From Hevea brasiliensis (lineage: Eukaryota; Streptophyta; Magnoliopsida; Malpighiales; Euphorbiaceae), in contig NC_079494.1 of the NCBI RefSeq assembly GCF_030052815.1, forward strand, positions 37,620,467 through 37,684,466: 64,000 nt of DNA. Direction: 5' to 3'. Positions 9,557 to 21,890 of this stretch are shown here, piece after piece; positions within the stretch are counted from its first letter, which is position 1; every line of letters starts with the position of its first letter. Made by a program: the position numbers and the translations under genes. The notes below the pieces were generated by a model. That model worked only from the letters and a program-made list of their open reading frames with translations, had not been told where the DNA came from and did not search any database.

Positions 9557-12500
9557 TGTAACACCCGTATTTGCATAGCCTGGTATATTTCACCATTCCG
9601 GTGACCGGAGTCGGTCCGAACAATTAAGAGGATTAGGACCACACTTAAGACAATTAGATAAGCCATAAACACAATTAATTAGTAATTGTCAATTAGTTAA
9701 GTATAAATAAGAAAAACAGAACATAAGAAGTTAAACGAGCCGAGAGTCACAGCGATGGGTGACCTTCTCGGGAACGACTGCGAAGTCGATTTAAACTCAA
9801 ATTTTGAACCGTAAAATGTGACGCCGCGGTCCTTAGGACCATTACGAACACAGTGAAAAAAAGAAAATCACAAAAAATAATTGTTAAGCCAGTCAAATAA
9901 TTAGGTCAGGGAGCCGAAAGAAATATTGAATTATTTGCAAACCGGGTTGAACCAGCGAGGGGGAATTTGGTCAATTGACCCCGAGAGCTGACTCCTGACC
10001 CAACTGTCAAATAAAATTGGAGAAAAGAAAATTTTAGAATCGTGAATTAAATTAAAAAACTAATAGAAAAATAAAAAAAAAAGAAAAAAAGAAAAGTGAA
10101 AAAGGTGATGACATCATGCATGACCTCATGCATGATGCAATAAATATTATAATTAAAAAAGTTAAATTTTTGGATAATTATTGGTCTTCCATAGGTTAAG
10201 TACTTGATAAAAGAAAAGATAAAAAAAATAAAACAAAAGTTATCTTCTTCTTCATATTGCAGTCCAAGTCTCTCTCCTTTCTTTCTCATTTACTTCCACC
10301 ATTTTTAAGCAAGAAAAGCTTGGAATTCTTTGGGACCTTTCCATAAATCTCCTAAATCCCAACATTAAATCTTACTCTTAGACCTAGATAAACACTTTGG
10401 GAGTAAGAAGGAAGAGAAATTTTGGGGAATTGAAGAACTAGGGAATCTACAAATTGAGGTAAGTGTAACTTCAAGATTAGATTCTTATTGAATTCATGAA
10501 TTTAAGTTTAAATGTGATGAATTTACATTAGAAATAAAGAAAACCATGTTTGAATAAGGGAAGAGAAAATTTGGCAGCCATGGAACCCTAGAATTTTGAT
10601 GATGTTTAGTTAGGTTAAACATGAAATCTTGCTGAATTAATGTTGTATATGTGATTTGTATACTTAGATTACATGAATTGTGATGATTAGACAAATTAGG
10701 GTTTTGGACTTAGGGTTTAGAGACCAAAAATGTGAGAAACTTGTAAATGATATCTTTGACCTAGTTTGAAGTGAAAAATGGTCATTTGTGACCAAATGAA
10801 GTGTGTTGGAATTGTTGGAGTTAAAGTTAAATTCGGATTGAGTGTGGTCATACTGCTGGCAGCATGACCAAGGTCCCTTTGAGGGACCAAAACTGAAAAT
10901 TTACAAGTCTAATTAGTATGAGATCAATTGAGAATGAAAATAGACACAAAATGACACAATTTTCATTTAGGAATCATGCCCAAAAAGTGACCAAAACCTA
11001 GTGAACAAATTGACCAAACTTGAAAAATCACAGTCTGTCCCTGTACAAACTGACCAAATGAACAGTGTTTATTCATTTGGTCATAACATGAGCTGGGCAG
11101 GTCAAAATAACCTGAAATTTTACCAGTGGTTAGATGAGATATAGATCTAAAACTTTCATGATGAACACAAACCCAAATTATGCCATTAACCAAGTCATTT
11201 GGCCACCCCAAAATTGGTGACCCAAAACTTCCAGTACCAAAAATTGCCCAGAATTTTGGGTTGAGTCCAATTCGGCAGCCATGGTTCAAATGGCTATAAC
11301 TTGAGCTACAAAACTCTAATTGGAGTGATTAAAAAAGGAGAATAAACTTAAGACAATAGGGAACATTTCCTATGAAGAAAGTTTTGTCAAATTCTAACAG
11401 GAAAGTGACCAATAGAACAGTGCAACTTAGGACACAAAAACTGAAAAATTGTAAATTTGCCTAAAAGACTTAGAATTTGAGAAAATGACCAAAACCAACA
11501 AGTTTGGTAACCAAAATGTGGTATGTGGGTGAAGTTGAAGTTCCCATACCTATTAAGCCTTAGAAAGTCAACAAATTGACTTGAATAGTATCATGAATAG
11601 TAACTCCAAAATAAAAATTTTCAAGAATGTTAGTTTAAGCATATTTGGGCTAGAATTATGTATTTATGAATTAATTATTGGATTTACTGTGAAATAAGAT
11701 ACTGAAACACTATAAATTTTGTGTTTCAGCTGAAAAAGACCCAAAAGGCCTAGAGGCGATTAAGTCCAGGTTTATGCACAATAACTTTAAATTATTGTTT
11801 TTCCACTGAAAACTTGATTTGTATGTATTGTGTTAATTATGGGTTTGGAGAACTATGGTGTTGCCACTTGTTAATGGAAATTTGATTTTGAAAATTGATT
11901 GTGTTTGTGCACAAAAATTTTAAATTATAGTTTTCATAATGGAAATTGATTTATTATACATTGTGAATGTGTTTGTTCATTATGAATTTCGAGAATGTTG
12001 TGTTGCCTATTCTACAATGAAAATTTTGAAAGAAAATTAATTATTGATTTGTATGAAATATTTGAACAATATGGTTTTGAATTTAGTTATGGCTTTGAAA
12101 ATCTTATTTGAAAAATAGTGTTGCCTACTTTGTAAATGAAAAGTTTGGAATGAAATATGATTTGTGAATTGTATGAGATGTTTGAATAACTTGATTTAAA
12201 TTATTTTTAATTCACCCTTGGCATGGCAATATTAATATGTTCCTCCTCCACTTGTGGGGTGAGTTTGATATTTGACCATATTCCTCCCTCTCTGACTTTC
12301 CAGTTTGAGAGGCGAGTTTGGATGAGTACTCATTAGCTAGCTAGCCACCTCCCTCATTGATTTCGATTAGTGGGGTGAGTATGCCTTGTCGTGATGTACA
12401 CACGACATGTTCGGAAATTTTGTGTCATGGCCTAAGATGTGTTATTGTTTGGCAATACTATGTTTATTAAATTGTTTGATCAAGTTGTGCTATATTAAGT

Positions 12501-13346
12501 TTTGAAAATTATGATTTGTTATAAATGTGATTTGAGAAAAAATTTGTGAAATGCGATTATGAGATTTTTGAATGATGATTTGTTCATAAATGTTTTATAT
12601 TTTGCATTTTATGTTTTATTGTGCACCACTGAGTATTTATACACTCAGCGATAGCTTTAACTTGCTGTCGTAGATAGAGAAAAGGGCATAGCAGCAGAGC
12701 GAGCTGCTACAGTTAGCAAGGAGCACAATTGAAGAATTTTTGCACGGGTATTTGTCTATACCCTGGTAGTTTAGTTTGATGTAAATATGATAGTATGCAT
12801 ATGTATCTCTGTAATTTGAGCAGTTGTACAGATAAAATTGTAATAATATTATTTTTGAGATTTTGCATCTGTAAATTAACTTATGATTGTAAATTAATGA
12901 TTTAAAATGCAATGTGCATGAGTTATGAAATGTTTTGAGATATTAATTCTTGATTTGAAATTTGGATTTTAAATTGAAGTGTTGCTATTGTTGTTGATTT
13001 GAAGTTTGGTGGTTGCAAATGGAGTTGTGATTGAGAAATATATTAGGAGTGTTTCTATTTTTAGGTTTTGAAGAACTGTTTTCTCAAAATACAAACGACA
13101 CTCTGCCGAAATTTTTGTAAAAATTATGGAGATTTTAAAAATCCAAAAATTTGATTTATGTTTGGACTCTAAATGAAGGTTTTTAAAATTTAAAAAAAAA
13201 AATTTACCCACTAATTCCAAAATGAATGAAAATTTTTTTAAAATCCCTTGTAGTATATTTAATGGGTTACCAGTAGATGAAGTACGGTAATTCATTAGGT
13301 GTATTACGGGAACATGTTACATCTTACGAGGAAGTAGGGTGTGACA
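9557..13346 (+). mobile_element. 3' LTR of element A (3790 bp)
   Basis: Full LTR from TGTAACACCC to GTGTGACA. It matches 1-2803 from position 10543 onward. The next bases, CACAT (13347-13351), would be the right TSD; the left one lies outside the window. To its right the sequence is the minus-strand pol of element C, so A inserted into C. A splice-donor-like AG/GTAAGT lies at 10457-10464 and an acceptor-like TTTCAG at about 11724-11729. Hairpins are at 12629-12648. Confidence 0.95.
12629..12648 (+). other. Hairpin of LTR A (also at 2087-2106)
   Basis: After GCACCA, the stem CTGAGTAT/ATACTCAG is perfect at 2087-2106. The 3' copy here has one mismatch (ACACTCAG). CGAT...GTCG follows as a second short stem (the 5' LTR copy reads GTCA). 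Confidence 0.6.
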
Positions 13347-13884
13347 CACATATAGTAGGGATGTCTCTCAATACTGAACTCCCCATTTGGGTGTCTGTCA
13401 CATGTGCCAAGTACGCTTCACACCCCTTTCTGATCATCCTTCTAGCTAGTGCAGCTGAAATGATGTTTGATGGCAGTAATTACCACTCCCCATGTATTAC
13501 CACATCACCGTATAGAGGGAGACCAAAAGTGACTATCTTCAGTCTACAGTAAATCATTGCATGATGCTTGGCTAGCCAATCCATGCCCAAGATGATGTCA
13601 TAATGTCTGAAGGGCATTTCAATCAAATCTAACAGAAAAACATGTCCTTGGATCACTAAAGGACAATCTCTATACATTCTGTTGACTCTGACCTCTTATC
13701 CTAACGGACTTGTTATTAGCACCCCAAACCCCATTTTAACACACGGAATAGCAAGGGAACTAATGATGCTAGCACTAACATATGAGTGGGTAGAACCCGG
13801 ATCAAACAACACAAATACATCTTGATCAGAGATAGAAAATGTACCAGCCACAATGTCAAAAGTTTCAGCTTCTTCTCACTGTCT
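13347..13884 (-). pseudogene. Element C pol fragment: protease to start of RT
   Basis: Minus-strand remnant of element C lying between elements A and B. It reads TFDIVAGTFS, the protease motif LFDPGSTHSY, then MYRDCPLVIQGH and DIILGMDWL, close to the protease of B. It runs towards RT up to the Y-L-A-H region, and A then cuts it off at 13347. Stops interrupt it between the protease motif and MYRDC, and after VVIHGEW near 13480. RT, RNase H, integrase and the 3' LTR of C must lie left of the window. The gag part of C continues at 29726, across B. Confidence 0.88.
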
Positions 13885-13889
13885 CATAG

Positions 13890-16800
13890 TGTAACACCCC
13901 TATGTTCGGTAGTGCGTTCTACTGTTCCGGTGGCCAGTGTTATCCGGACAGCTAGGATGCCTAGAACTACACTTCGTTATGAGTGAGGAGACATAAAATA
14001 ATGAAATACAAGAAAAAAAATACAAGAAAAATAAAGGAAAAATAATAGCAAAGAAATGTAACCAAGTTAAGCGAGCCGAGAACCCTAGCGATGGGTGACC
14101 ACAACGGGAAGTCACGGCGTGGACCATTGACTAGCCCTGGACTGCGGGGAACTCTGGAAAATACTTTTAGGACTTAAAGAAACCCTTATTGAAGTATAAA
14201 TATCATTAGAAATATCAAAGAAAATTTAATTAATTAGTATAAAGAAAAGTGAGAAATCGAAAAACGAACAAAACCCGGTGTTACCGAACAATCGGGAATG
14301 CAACCCGAACAGGGGCGTTATGGTCATTTGACATCCCGAATTGTCTTTTGACCTAAATTTCCATTAAAAATAAATAATATTACACTTGGAAAATATAATG
14401 AAAAATTAAATTGGTGGTACCTAAAGTAAATAACAAAAATTAAGGGTTTAATGTGGAATAAATGGGAGTTAAACATATAATATGATTTATTTGTGTAAGT
14501 GGACCACTAAAGAATAAATTAAAAGCTAAATGGGGCAGGTGTAAGTCCATTACACAATCTGCACTTCATTTTCTCCAAACCCTTCACCCATGGCCGAATG
14601 AATTTCTCCAAAAAGCTCCCATGGCCGCCACCTTCAAACCTTCACAATCCTATGATCAAGCCTTCTTTTCTCACACCTATCTTCATTAAGTTTTATCTCC
14701 ACATCATAAGGAAGAGTTTGATACCAAAATCAAGAAGTTTAGTGAAGGTTTAGCAAGTCCCAACAATAGGTAAGTTTGAGATTTTGAATATTGCTTTGTT
14801 AAACTTTGTATACATGTTATGGGTGTTTGATTTGTGAAGAAAATTTTCAAGTTTGAGGAGTTCTTGATATGTCCAAATTTGGACAGCCATGGAGTTCTAT
14901 ATTTGATGAAGTATTCTTACATATATTTGATGTGGATTCATGTTGAGTAGGGTGATTTAATGTCCTAGTAAGTTATTTCCATATGTAATGGTAATTGTGC
15001 ATTTGAAATTGAAGTTGAGGAAATTATGTGAAACTTTGGCAAGGTGGAGCATTTCAGCAGCCTTGAGACTCCATGATGAATGTATGAATTCATGAAGATA
15101 TTGGCAGAATTATGACATTGAGGATTGATGGATATGTATATAAATTAATTGTGGAAATTGTATGAAATAATGAGTAGTGTTTATGTGTATTTGTGGTTGT
15201 ATTTGGACTTTATGAATTAGAGTTTTATTTGGTGTGTTAAGGATGTTTGTAATCTGCCCAAAGTGACTTTAAAGTGAAGTGGTATATGGTTTTGGTAATG
15301 TACCAAAACAGAATTGGGTTGAGGAGTGGATTTATGGTAAGGTAAATGTGTAATTGCTACATGTTTAAGCAAGGTAATTAAGGACAGTGCGCATTTTGGC
15401 CTATAACTCTAAATGTGTAACTCCAATTGGTATGAGACCAATTGGATGTGAAACTAGGCACAAAATGTACCAACTTTCATTGAGAAAGCATACCAAAATT
15501 CTGCTTGCAAGGTAGCATGAAAAATGACCAATTCGGATTAAGTGCAAATGAGGCCTGAAAATTGACCAATTGGGCAGCAGTTAGTGTTTAGGCCATAACT
15601 CCCTCAAAACAGGTCCAATTGACCTGAAATTTTAACCATGAATAGTTAAGACCCATACCTACAAGTCTTATGAAGACACCAAAGCCCAGAAATGACCATA
15701 AGAAAGTCAAACAGATTGCACAAGTTTGGGTCCAAAAACTGGGCGAACCAAAGTTGACCAAATTTGACCTAAAATGACCTAATTTGATTCCATTTGACCA
15801 GCAATAGTAAAATGACCATAACTTGGTCTACATAACTCGGATTGACCTGAAATTTTGCCCCACGTTCCATAAGACATAGATCTACAAGTTTGTAGTTTTA
15901 ACCAAAACCCAAAAACTGAGGAAACTAGGTCGTCCGGCTAGGTAAAACTAGTATCCCAGAATCCAGCAATTTGCAATAAAATGCACTAAACAAGGAAATG
16001 AAATTGGTAACGAGTACCAACCCTAAAACACTATCGAATGTGACATATTAGTGACACTAAAACCTAAAATACCTAGAACACATCGAGGGTCGGTATATTA
16101 GGTGATTAAGCAAATAATAGCTTTCAGTGAATTATTTGTCAAACATTATCGAGAGAGACAGTTTAATTTAGTACTGAAACACTTCAAATTGTGTTTCTCA
16201 GTTAGTAAAGACTTCGAGGAAAGGAAGGAAACACGAGTCGGACCAGAGACAATTATCAGAGGTTTGTGCACAACAACTATTTCTTTTGAATTTTTCAATT
16301 GAAATGAATTATGACTATTTGTACATTATTGTTTTAAATTGTGGAAATGTGTTTGAATGGATATTTATCGCTTGAAAAGCACTGTAAATAGTTTGAAATT
16401 GTGAGAAATTGTTTGAATGATATTGATGGATACTTATTGATTGAAAAGCATTGGAAATGGTTTGAAACCACAGCTATCATGTATATTGATTGTATTCCTC
16501 GCTAGCTTGTCTAGTGGGACGAATTGAATTCCCTCTCTGGCTGAAGTGTTGAGGTGTGTGCCTGTTGAGGAAGAATTGGATGAGTACTCATATTTTTGCT
16601 AGCTAGCTATGTTATTCCTCATTAGTCATCGGCTTTTGGGACGAATTGAATACCTCATTAGCCATCGGCTTTTGGGACGAATTGAACTTTGGAACATGAT
16701 TAAGCTGTGTGTGATTTATTGATAGGTATTGTGAGATTGTGAAATGAATTTAAACTCTTATTGACATATACTGTCTTTTGAATTCAACCATGATATGACT

Positions 16801-17581
16801 TATTGAAATTTATTGTGATATTGAGAAATAGAGTTAAATTCTTGTTGACAACTACTGTCATGAAGTTAATTATGGTTTTAAGTATCCACTATTTATATGA
16901 TTTATGAATTGCGATTTAAATTGTATTTGGTTAATGTTGTGCACCACTGAGACATTATCTCAGCGATAGCTTTTATTCTTTGTCGCAGTGAGACAGACAG
17001 AGCGTGAGACTAGGTCGCTAGTACCTCAATGAGATTACCGGGTATAATGAGTATACCAACATTTTGCATTTTGTACTGTAATGTATGACCACTGTATGTA
17101 TATATTGTTTTTGGTTTTGAGCAGTTGTAAATTCAAATTGTACCTTGAAGTTGTAAAATAATTATGAGATATTTTGGCTTGTAAAAATTGTATTATATTT
17201 CTTTTATCTCAGTCTTTGAAAAATTACTGTGGATTTGAGTTGAGAAACATGTTGTGTTGAGAAAAATGTTGGAGTTGAGATTTGGAAAAATATTGAAGTG
17301 CTTTTTACAGGTTTTCTGGAGAACTGTTTTATCCAAAATACAGATGGCACTCTGCCAAAATTTTTACAGAAATTCCAAATAATTCAAATGTGTTAGTTCT
17401 ATCACTTCAGTTCACAAAAGTTTTTAACACCTGTAAATAGTGCTCACCACTGTAAAAGAAGTAAGAAAAGTTTTTAAAATCCCTTGTAGTGTATTTAATG
17501 GGTTATCAGTAGACGGAGTTGGTAATTCATTAGATATACTACGGGATCATGTTATGCCTTACAGAGGGGTAGGGTGTGACA
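13890..17581 (+). mobile_element. 5' LTR of element B
   Basis: From TGTAACACCC to GGGTGTGACA. Units of the spaced array begin with ATAACT at 15403, 15595 and 15818. A donor-like AG/GTAAGT is at 14767-14774 and an acceptor-like TTTCTCAG ends at 16201. The double hairpin is at 16947-16986. Unlike the 4650-8689 subfamily, no clear TGACATCA inverted repeat was seen near offset 540. Confidence 0.95.
16947..16986 (+). other. Double-hairpin element of LTR B
   Basis: GCACCA, then CTGAGA/TCTCAG (16947-16952, 16958-16963), then GCGA/TCGC (16963-16966, 16983-16986). The 3' LTR copy (from about 29079) reads TCTCGTGATAGC, which breaks the first stem. Confidence 0.6.
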
Positions 17582-17589
17582 TGTTTTAG

Positions 17590-17601
17590 TGGTATCAGAG
17601 C
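17590..17601 (+). other. Primer-binding site of element B
   Basis: TGGTATCAGAGC, eight bases after the 5' LTR end; same initiator Met-tRNA primer as A and C. Confidence 0.93.
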
Positions 17602-17771
17602 AAAGTTTTTAAATTCTGTTTTCACATGTTATTTGAACATTCTTTCTTCATAGTACAACTGCTCAATATCATTGTTTAATACATACAGTACATTACATTA
17701 TAAATATGCACTAACGGGAGGAAATCTCCTTGTGTTAATTGTTCAGGAGGTTTGAGATCCTCGAATTGACC

Positions 17772-18928
17772 ATGGAAGAGGGTGATCGTTCAGTCGATCA
17801 ATCTATTGAGGCTGAGGTGTAAGGGGATGCCCTAGGCCTACACAATGTTAGTGGTTCAAAGAACACCGCTGCGCAGCATCGCGATTTCTGCTCAATTCGC
17901 CAAAGAAATGGCTGCAATATTCCAACAAATGGCTGGTAATGTGCCTACTCAAGTCCCAATACAAACACCAGTGGTACAACCACAATCTCCTACTAGACAG
18001 TATGACAAATTGATGAAATATGGGGCTACAGAGTTTAAGGGGACAGTAGATCATCTAGAAGCTGAACAATGGTTAGAGAGGATGGATAGGGTATTCAAGA
18101 AACTGCATTGCACAGAGGAGCTCAGATTCGAATACTCTGTATCTTTGCTCTGTGGGGATGCTTATGGTAGTGGAAAACCATTCCCCATGCAGTAGAACTG
18201 CAGTGCTAACATGGAATGACTTTCTCGGGAATTCGGACAAAGTATGTCCACGATGCTTATGTAGACCGAAGTTACAAGAATTCCTAAGTCCAAAGCAGGG
18301 GAGCATCGGTGAGTATGAAAGAGAATTTTCCACTTTGAGCCATTATGCAGTGAGTTTACTTTCTACCAGCAGGGAGAGATGCAAGAGGTTTGAAACTGGC
18401 TTGAAGCCCAATATCAGATTACAAGTAGTCGGGTTCAAACACACTAACTTCTCTGAACTTATTTCTCAAGCTCTAGAGTTAGAAAGAATTGAGTCTGAAG
18501 TTGCTCCTGAGAAAAAGAAATCAGAGAAGACAGAGAAAGAGGGAAAATCGAGAAACGAGTTCCAGGTGGTCCCTCTTGGAAAGAGGAAGAATTATGGGGA
18601 CACAGAGAGGTGGCAAGAAATCTGGTAGGGAAGATATTCAGATGAAGCCTCCCTATCCAGTCGTGAGAATACCAGAGGTTCCTACCCTCCCCGCCAATGT
18701 GAGACATGTGGAAGAAATCATGGTGGGATCTGCTACAAGGCTATTGGAGCCTGTTATTACTATGGAGGCACAGGACACTTTGCCAAGGACTGCACCAGTA
18801 GTCACAGAGTTGGACCACCTCCTACTACTGCAGAAGGGTTAGTTCAGAGCCCTGTCACCAGAAGTTCACAACCACCTAGTAGAGGTAGAGGCAGGGGTAG
18901 AGGTAGCCCAGCAGGCAGCCAAGGCACA
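17772..18928 (+). pseudogene. gag: gag of element B, frameshifted
   Basis: The start is taken at ATG 17772 (MEEGDRSVDQ), shared with A and C. TAA follows at 17820-17822. The capsid-like part then runs in three pieces: 17845-18195 (RQYDKLMKYGATEFKG, EAEQWLERMDRVFKKL), a frameshift near 18165, 18152-18628 (YEREFSTLSHYA, NFSELISQALELERIESE), then a further shift. A C-X2-C-G-X2-H-X4-C motif precedes the zinc knuckle at 18752-18793, which reads C-Y-Y-Y-X4-H-X4-C, so its second Cys is Tyr. A Gly/Arg-rich linker at about 18882-18912 leads into protease. As written it makes no full-length Gag. Some shifts may be sequence errors, because they fall at CG sites. Confidence 0.9.
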
Positions 18929-19444
18929 GTGAAACATTCAGAGCAAGATAGTGCTCCAGTCAGAATCTATGCAATGAGACAGAGGGAAGAGGCAGAGACA
19001 TCTGATGTTGTGGCTGGTACCTTCTCAACTTTTAACCAAGATGTGTTTGTGTTATTTGATCCGGGTTCTACCCATTCTTATATGAGTGCTAGCATCATTG
19101 ATTGCATTGCTGTTCCATGTACAAAAATGGACTTTGAGGTGCTAGTAACAAGTCCATTAAGACAGGAGGTCAGGGTTAATAGAATGTATAGAGATTGTCC
19201 TTTGGTGATCCAAGGACACACTTTTCTGTCTGATCTCATTGAAATGCCCTTCAGAGATTATGATATCATCTTGGGCATGGATTGGTTAGCTAGGCATCAT
19301 GCCATGATTGACTGTAGGCTGAAGACAGTCACTTTTGGCCTTCCTCGGTACAGTGATGTGGTAATACATGGGGAGAGGCAGTTATTGCCATTAAACATCA
19401 TTTCGGCTGCACTAGCCAGAAAAAATGATCAAAAAGGGGTGTGA
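18929..19444 (+). pseudogene. Aspartic protease region of element B pol
   Basis: Open frame of 171 codons with the retropepsin-like active-site motif VLFDPGSTHSY (D-P-G-S-T rather than the commoner D-S/T-G) near residue 43 and the C-terminal ILGMDWL hallmark. It would cleave the Gag-Pol polyprotein. The start codon is only the first Met of the open stretch; protease normally continues from gag. After LARKNDQKG the frame ends, because a run of A residues at about 19420-19426 puts it out of register with the RT frame, which overlaps from 19425. Confidence 0.9.
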
Positions 19445-20264
19445 AGCATACTTGGCACATGTGGTAGACACCCAAGTGGGGAGTCCAGCATTGAAGGACA
19501 TCCCTACAGTACATGACTTTCCAGATGTGTTTCCTGATGAATTGCCAGGATTACCTCTGGAAAGAGAAGTGCAGTTTGAAATTAATGTTATGCCTGGTGT
19601 GGATCCAATCTCCATAACGCCATACAGAATGGCACCAGCAGAGTTAAAGGAGTTGAAGATACAATTGCAAGAATTACTTGAAAAGGGCTTCATCTGCCCT
19701 AGTATGTCACCTTGGGGAGCACCAGTGTTGTTTGTTAAGAAGAAGGATGGTACTCTCCGCTTATGTATAGATTATCGGCAGTTGAATAAAGTGACAATAA
19801 AAAACAGATATCCATTGCCTCACATTGATGATCTGTTTGATCAATTGAAGGGTGCAGCTGTATTCTCCAAAATTGATTTGCGATCTGGTTATTATCAGTT
19901 GAAGGTGCAAGAGCAGAGTATTCCAAAAGCGCTTTGAACTTCGGTATGGCCACTATGAGTTTCTAGTAATGCCATTCGGGTTAACAAATGCTCCAGCTGC
20001 TTTTATGGATCTGATGAATACTATCTTCAGACCATATCTTGATCAATTTGTGGTGGTGTTTATTGATGACATTTTGATATACTCGAGGAATGTAGAAGAG
20101 CATGATAGACACCTGCGGATTGTACTACAGACTTTAAGGGAGAAACAGCTATACGCCAAATTGTCGAAATGTGAAATTTGGCTGAAAGAAATCTCCTTTT
20201 TGGGACATGTTGTGTCAGCTGAAGGGATCAAGGTAGATTAAAGCAAGGTAGAAGCTATCCTTAA
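19425..20264 (+). pseudogene. Reverse transcriptase region of element B pol
   Basis: RT in two open pieces. 19425-19937 has the linker [15 protein letters not shown], then [11 protein letters not shown] and the palm motif [13 protein letters not shown] frameshift follows IPKAL at about 19930. 19969-20241 has [13 protein letters not shown] and the catalytic box [12 protein letters not shown] (F-I-D-D variant of YxDD), then [14 protein letters not shown] and a TAA at 20239-20241 inside the conserved VD-SKVEAI stretch. The palm motifs are complete, but the protein is split by one shift and one stop. Confidence 0.93.
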
Positions 20265-21488
20265 TTGGAAGCCGCCCAGGAACATCACAGAAGTGCGATT
20301 TTAGGTTTAGCTGGATATTATCGTCGGTTTGTGAAGGGGTTTTCTATGTTATCTTCTCCACTGACCAAACTGCTTTGGAAAGATGTAAAATTTCAGTGGA
20401 CTGATAAATGCCAGCAAAGTTTTGATGAGTTGAAGAGGTGTTTGACTGAAGCTCCAGTTCTCACTTTACCTACTTCGGGTAAAGAATACACAGTTTATAG
20501 TGATGCTTCTCACAATGGGCTAGGCTGTGTACTGATGCAAGATCAGAATGTCATTGCTTATGCATCACGCCAGCTGAAACCGCATGAGAGGAATTACCCA
20601 ACACGTGATCTGGAGTTAGCAGCTATTATTTTTGCTCTGAAGATCTGGAGACACTATTTGTATGGGGAGAAATGCTACATTTATACAGATCACAAGAGCT
20701 TGAAGTACTTAGGCACCCAGAAGGAATTGAATTTGAGGCAGAGGAGATGGTTAGAACTCATCAAAGATTATGATTGCTTAATAGACTATCAGCCAGGGAA
20801 AGCAAATGTAGTGGCTGACGCCTTAAGTCGCAAGACTATGGCAAGTCTCAGAGTTTCTCCTTTGCCCATGGTATGTGAATTGAAAGCACAGTATGCCAGT
20901 TTAGAGATTGATGATAAGGGACAGACAGTAGTTGCATGGCATGTACAGCCAGTGTTGATTGATAAGATCAGAATGGCTGCTCAGAGTGATGAAAAATATC
21001 AGAAGCTACTGAAAGAAGTCCAGCAGGGCAAGAAACCTGAATTTTCTGTGAGAGATGATGGTTTATTGCTACATCAGGGCAAAATGTGCATTCCTAATGA
21101 TGCTGAATTGAGACAAATCATTATGAAGGAAGCACATGAGTCTCCATTTACTATGCACCCTGGTGAAACTAAAATGTACAAAGGGCTGAAAGAGCATTAC
21201 TGGTGGATGGGCATGAAGAGGGATATAGCTGAGTTTGTTTCCAAATGCCTAACTTGTCAGCAAGTAAAGGCAGAACATCAAGTTCCAGCTGGTTTGTTAC
21301 ATCCTTTGTCGATGCAGTGGAAATGGGAACGTATAACTATGGATATTGTTACAGGACTACCAAGGACAAAGAGTAGTCATGATGCAGTATGGGTTATAGT
21401 TGTGATTGACCAAGTCTGCTCACTTTTTGCGATTCGGATGGACTATAGCACGGAAAGATTGGCGGATTGTACATATATGAGATTGTAA
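20265..21488 (+). pseudogene. RNase H and integrase N-terminal region of element B pol
   Basis: The longest open frame of the window (407 codons). The first about 11 residues are out of register; genuine homology begins at [11 protein letters not shown]. RNase H follows with the four acidic residues D80 (VYSDAS), E117 (DLELAA), D142 (TDHKSL) and D185 (VVADALSR). The integrase zinc finger follows with H291, H298, C328 and C331 (SKCLTCQQ), then the first catalytic Asp D360 (TMDIVTGLP). The frame decays after VIVVID and stops at 21488, before the second catalytic Asp. RNase H would remove genomic RNA during reverse transcription; integrase inserts the cDNA. Confidence 0.93.
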
Positions 21489-21861
21489 AATTGCATGGAG
21501 TGCAGTATCAATTGTGTCAGCGGAGATCCTAGGTTCACTTCTAGATTACGAGGTAGTCTTGAGAGCCCTAGGAACTAGATTGAACTTCAAGATGACATTC
21601 CACACACATACAGATGGCCTTTCTGAGAGGGTTATTCAGATATTGGAGGATATGCTACGGGCTTGTGTGATTGAATTAGAAGGTAGTTGGGATACACACT
21701 TGCCTTTGATTTAGTTTGCTTATAACAACAGCTACCAATCAAGCATTAGGATGCCTCCATATGAAGCTTTGTATGGTAGAAAGTGCAGAACTCCCTTATG
21801 TTGGGATGAAGTAGGTGAAAGGAAGATGATTGGGCCAGAAATTGTTCAGTGACAGGAGGAA
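21489..21861 (+). pseudogene. Integrase catalytic core, second half, element B
   Basis: Carries LGTRLNF, THTDGLSERVIQILEDMLRA (with the third acidic residue in the ERVIQ-LEDMLR segment) and GSWDTHLPLI. The S-D-R-D-P-R-F segment that normally holds the second catalytic Asp is damaged: the bases around 21516-21530 (GTGTCAGCGGAGATCC) do not code for it in one frame. A TAG at 21712-21714 interrupts HLPL-I-stop-FAYNNSYQ, after which PPYEALYGRKCRTPLCW is readable. As written the integrase is inactive. Confidence 0.88.
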
Positions 21862-21890
21862 AGATCAGTTGATTAGAGATAGACTCAAAG

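Noticed and set aside
10047..10289. Minus-strand open frame rich in Phe and Lys
   Set aside because: Low-complexity A/T runs in LTR A; not a gene.
17848..18333. Minus-strand open frames opposite gag of element B
   Set aside because: Shadows of the gag coding strand.
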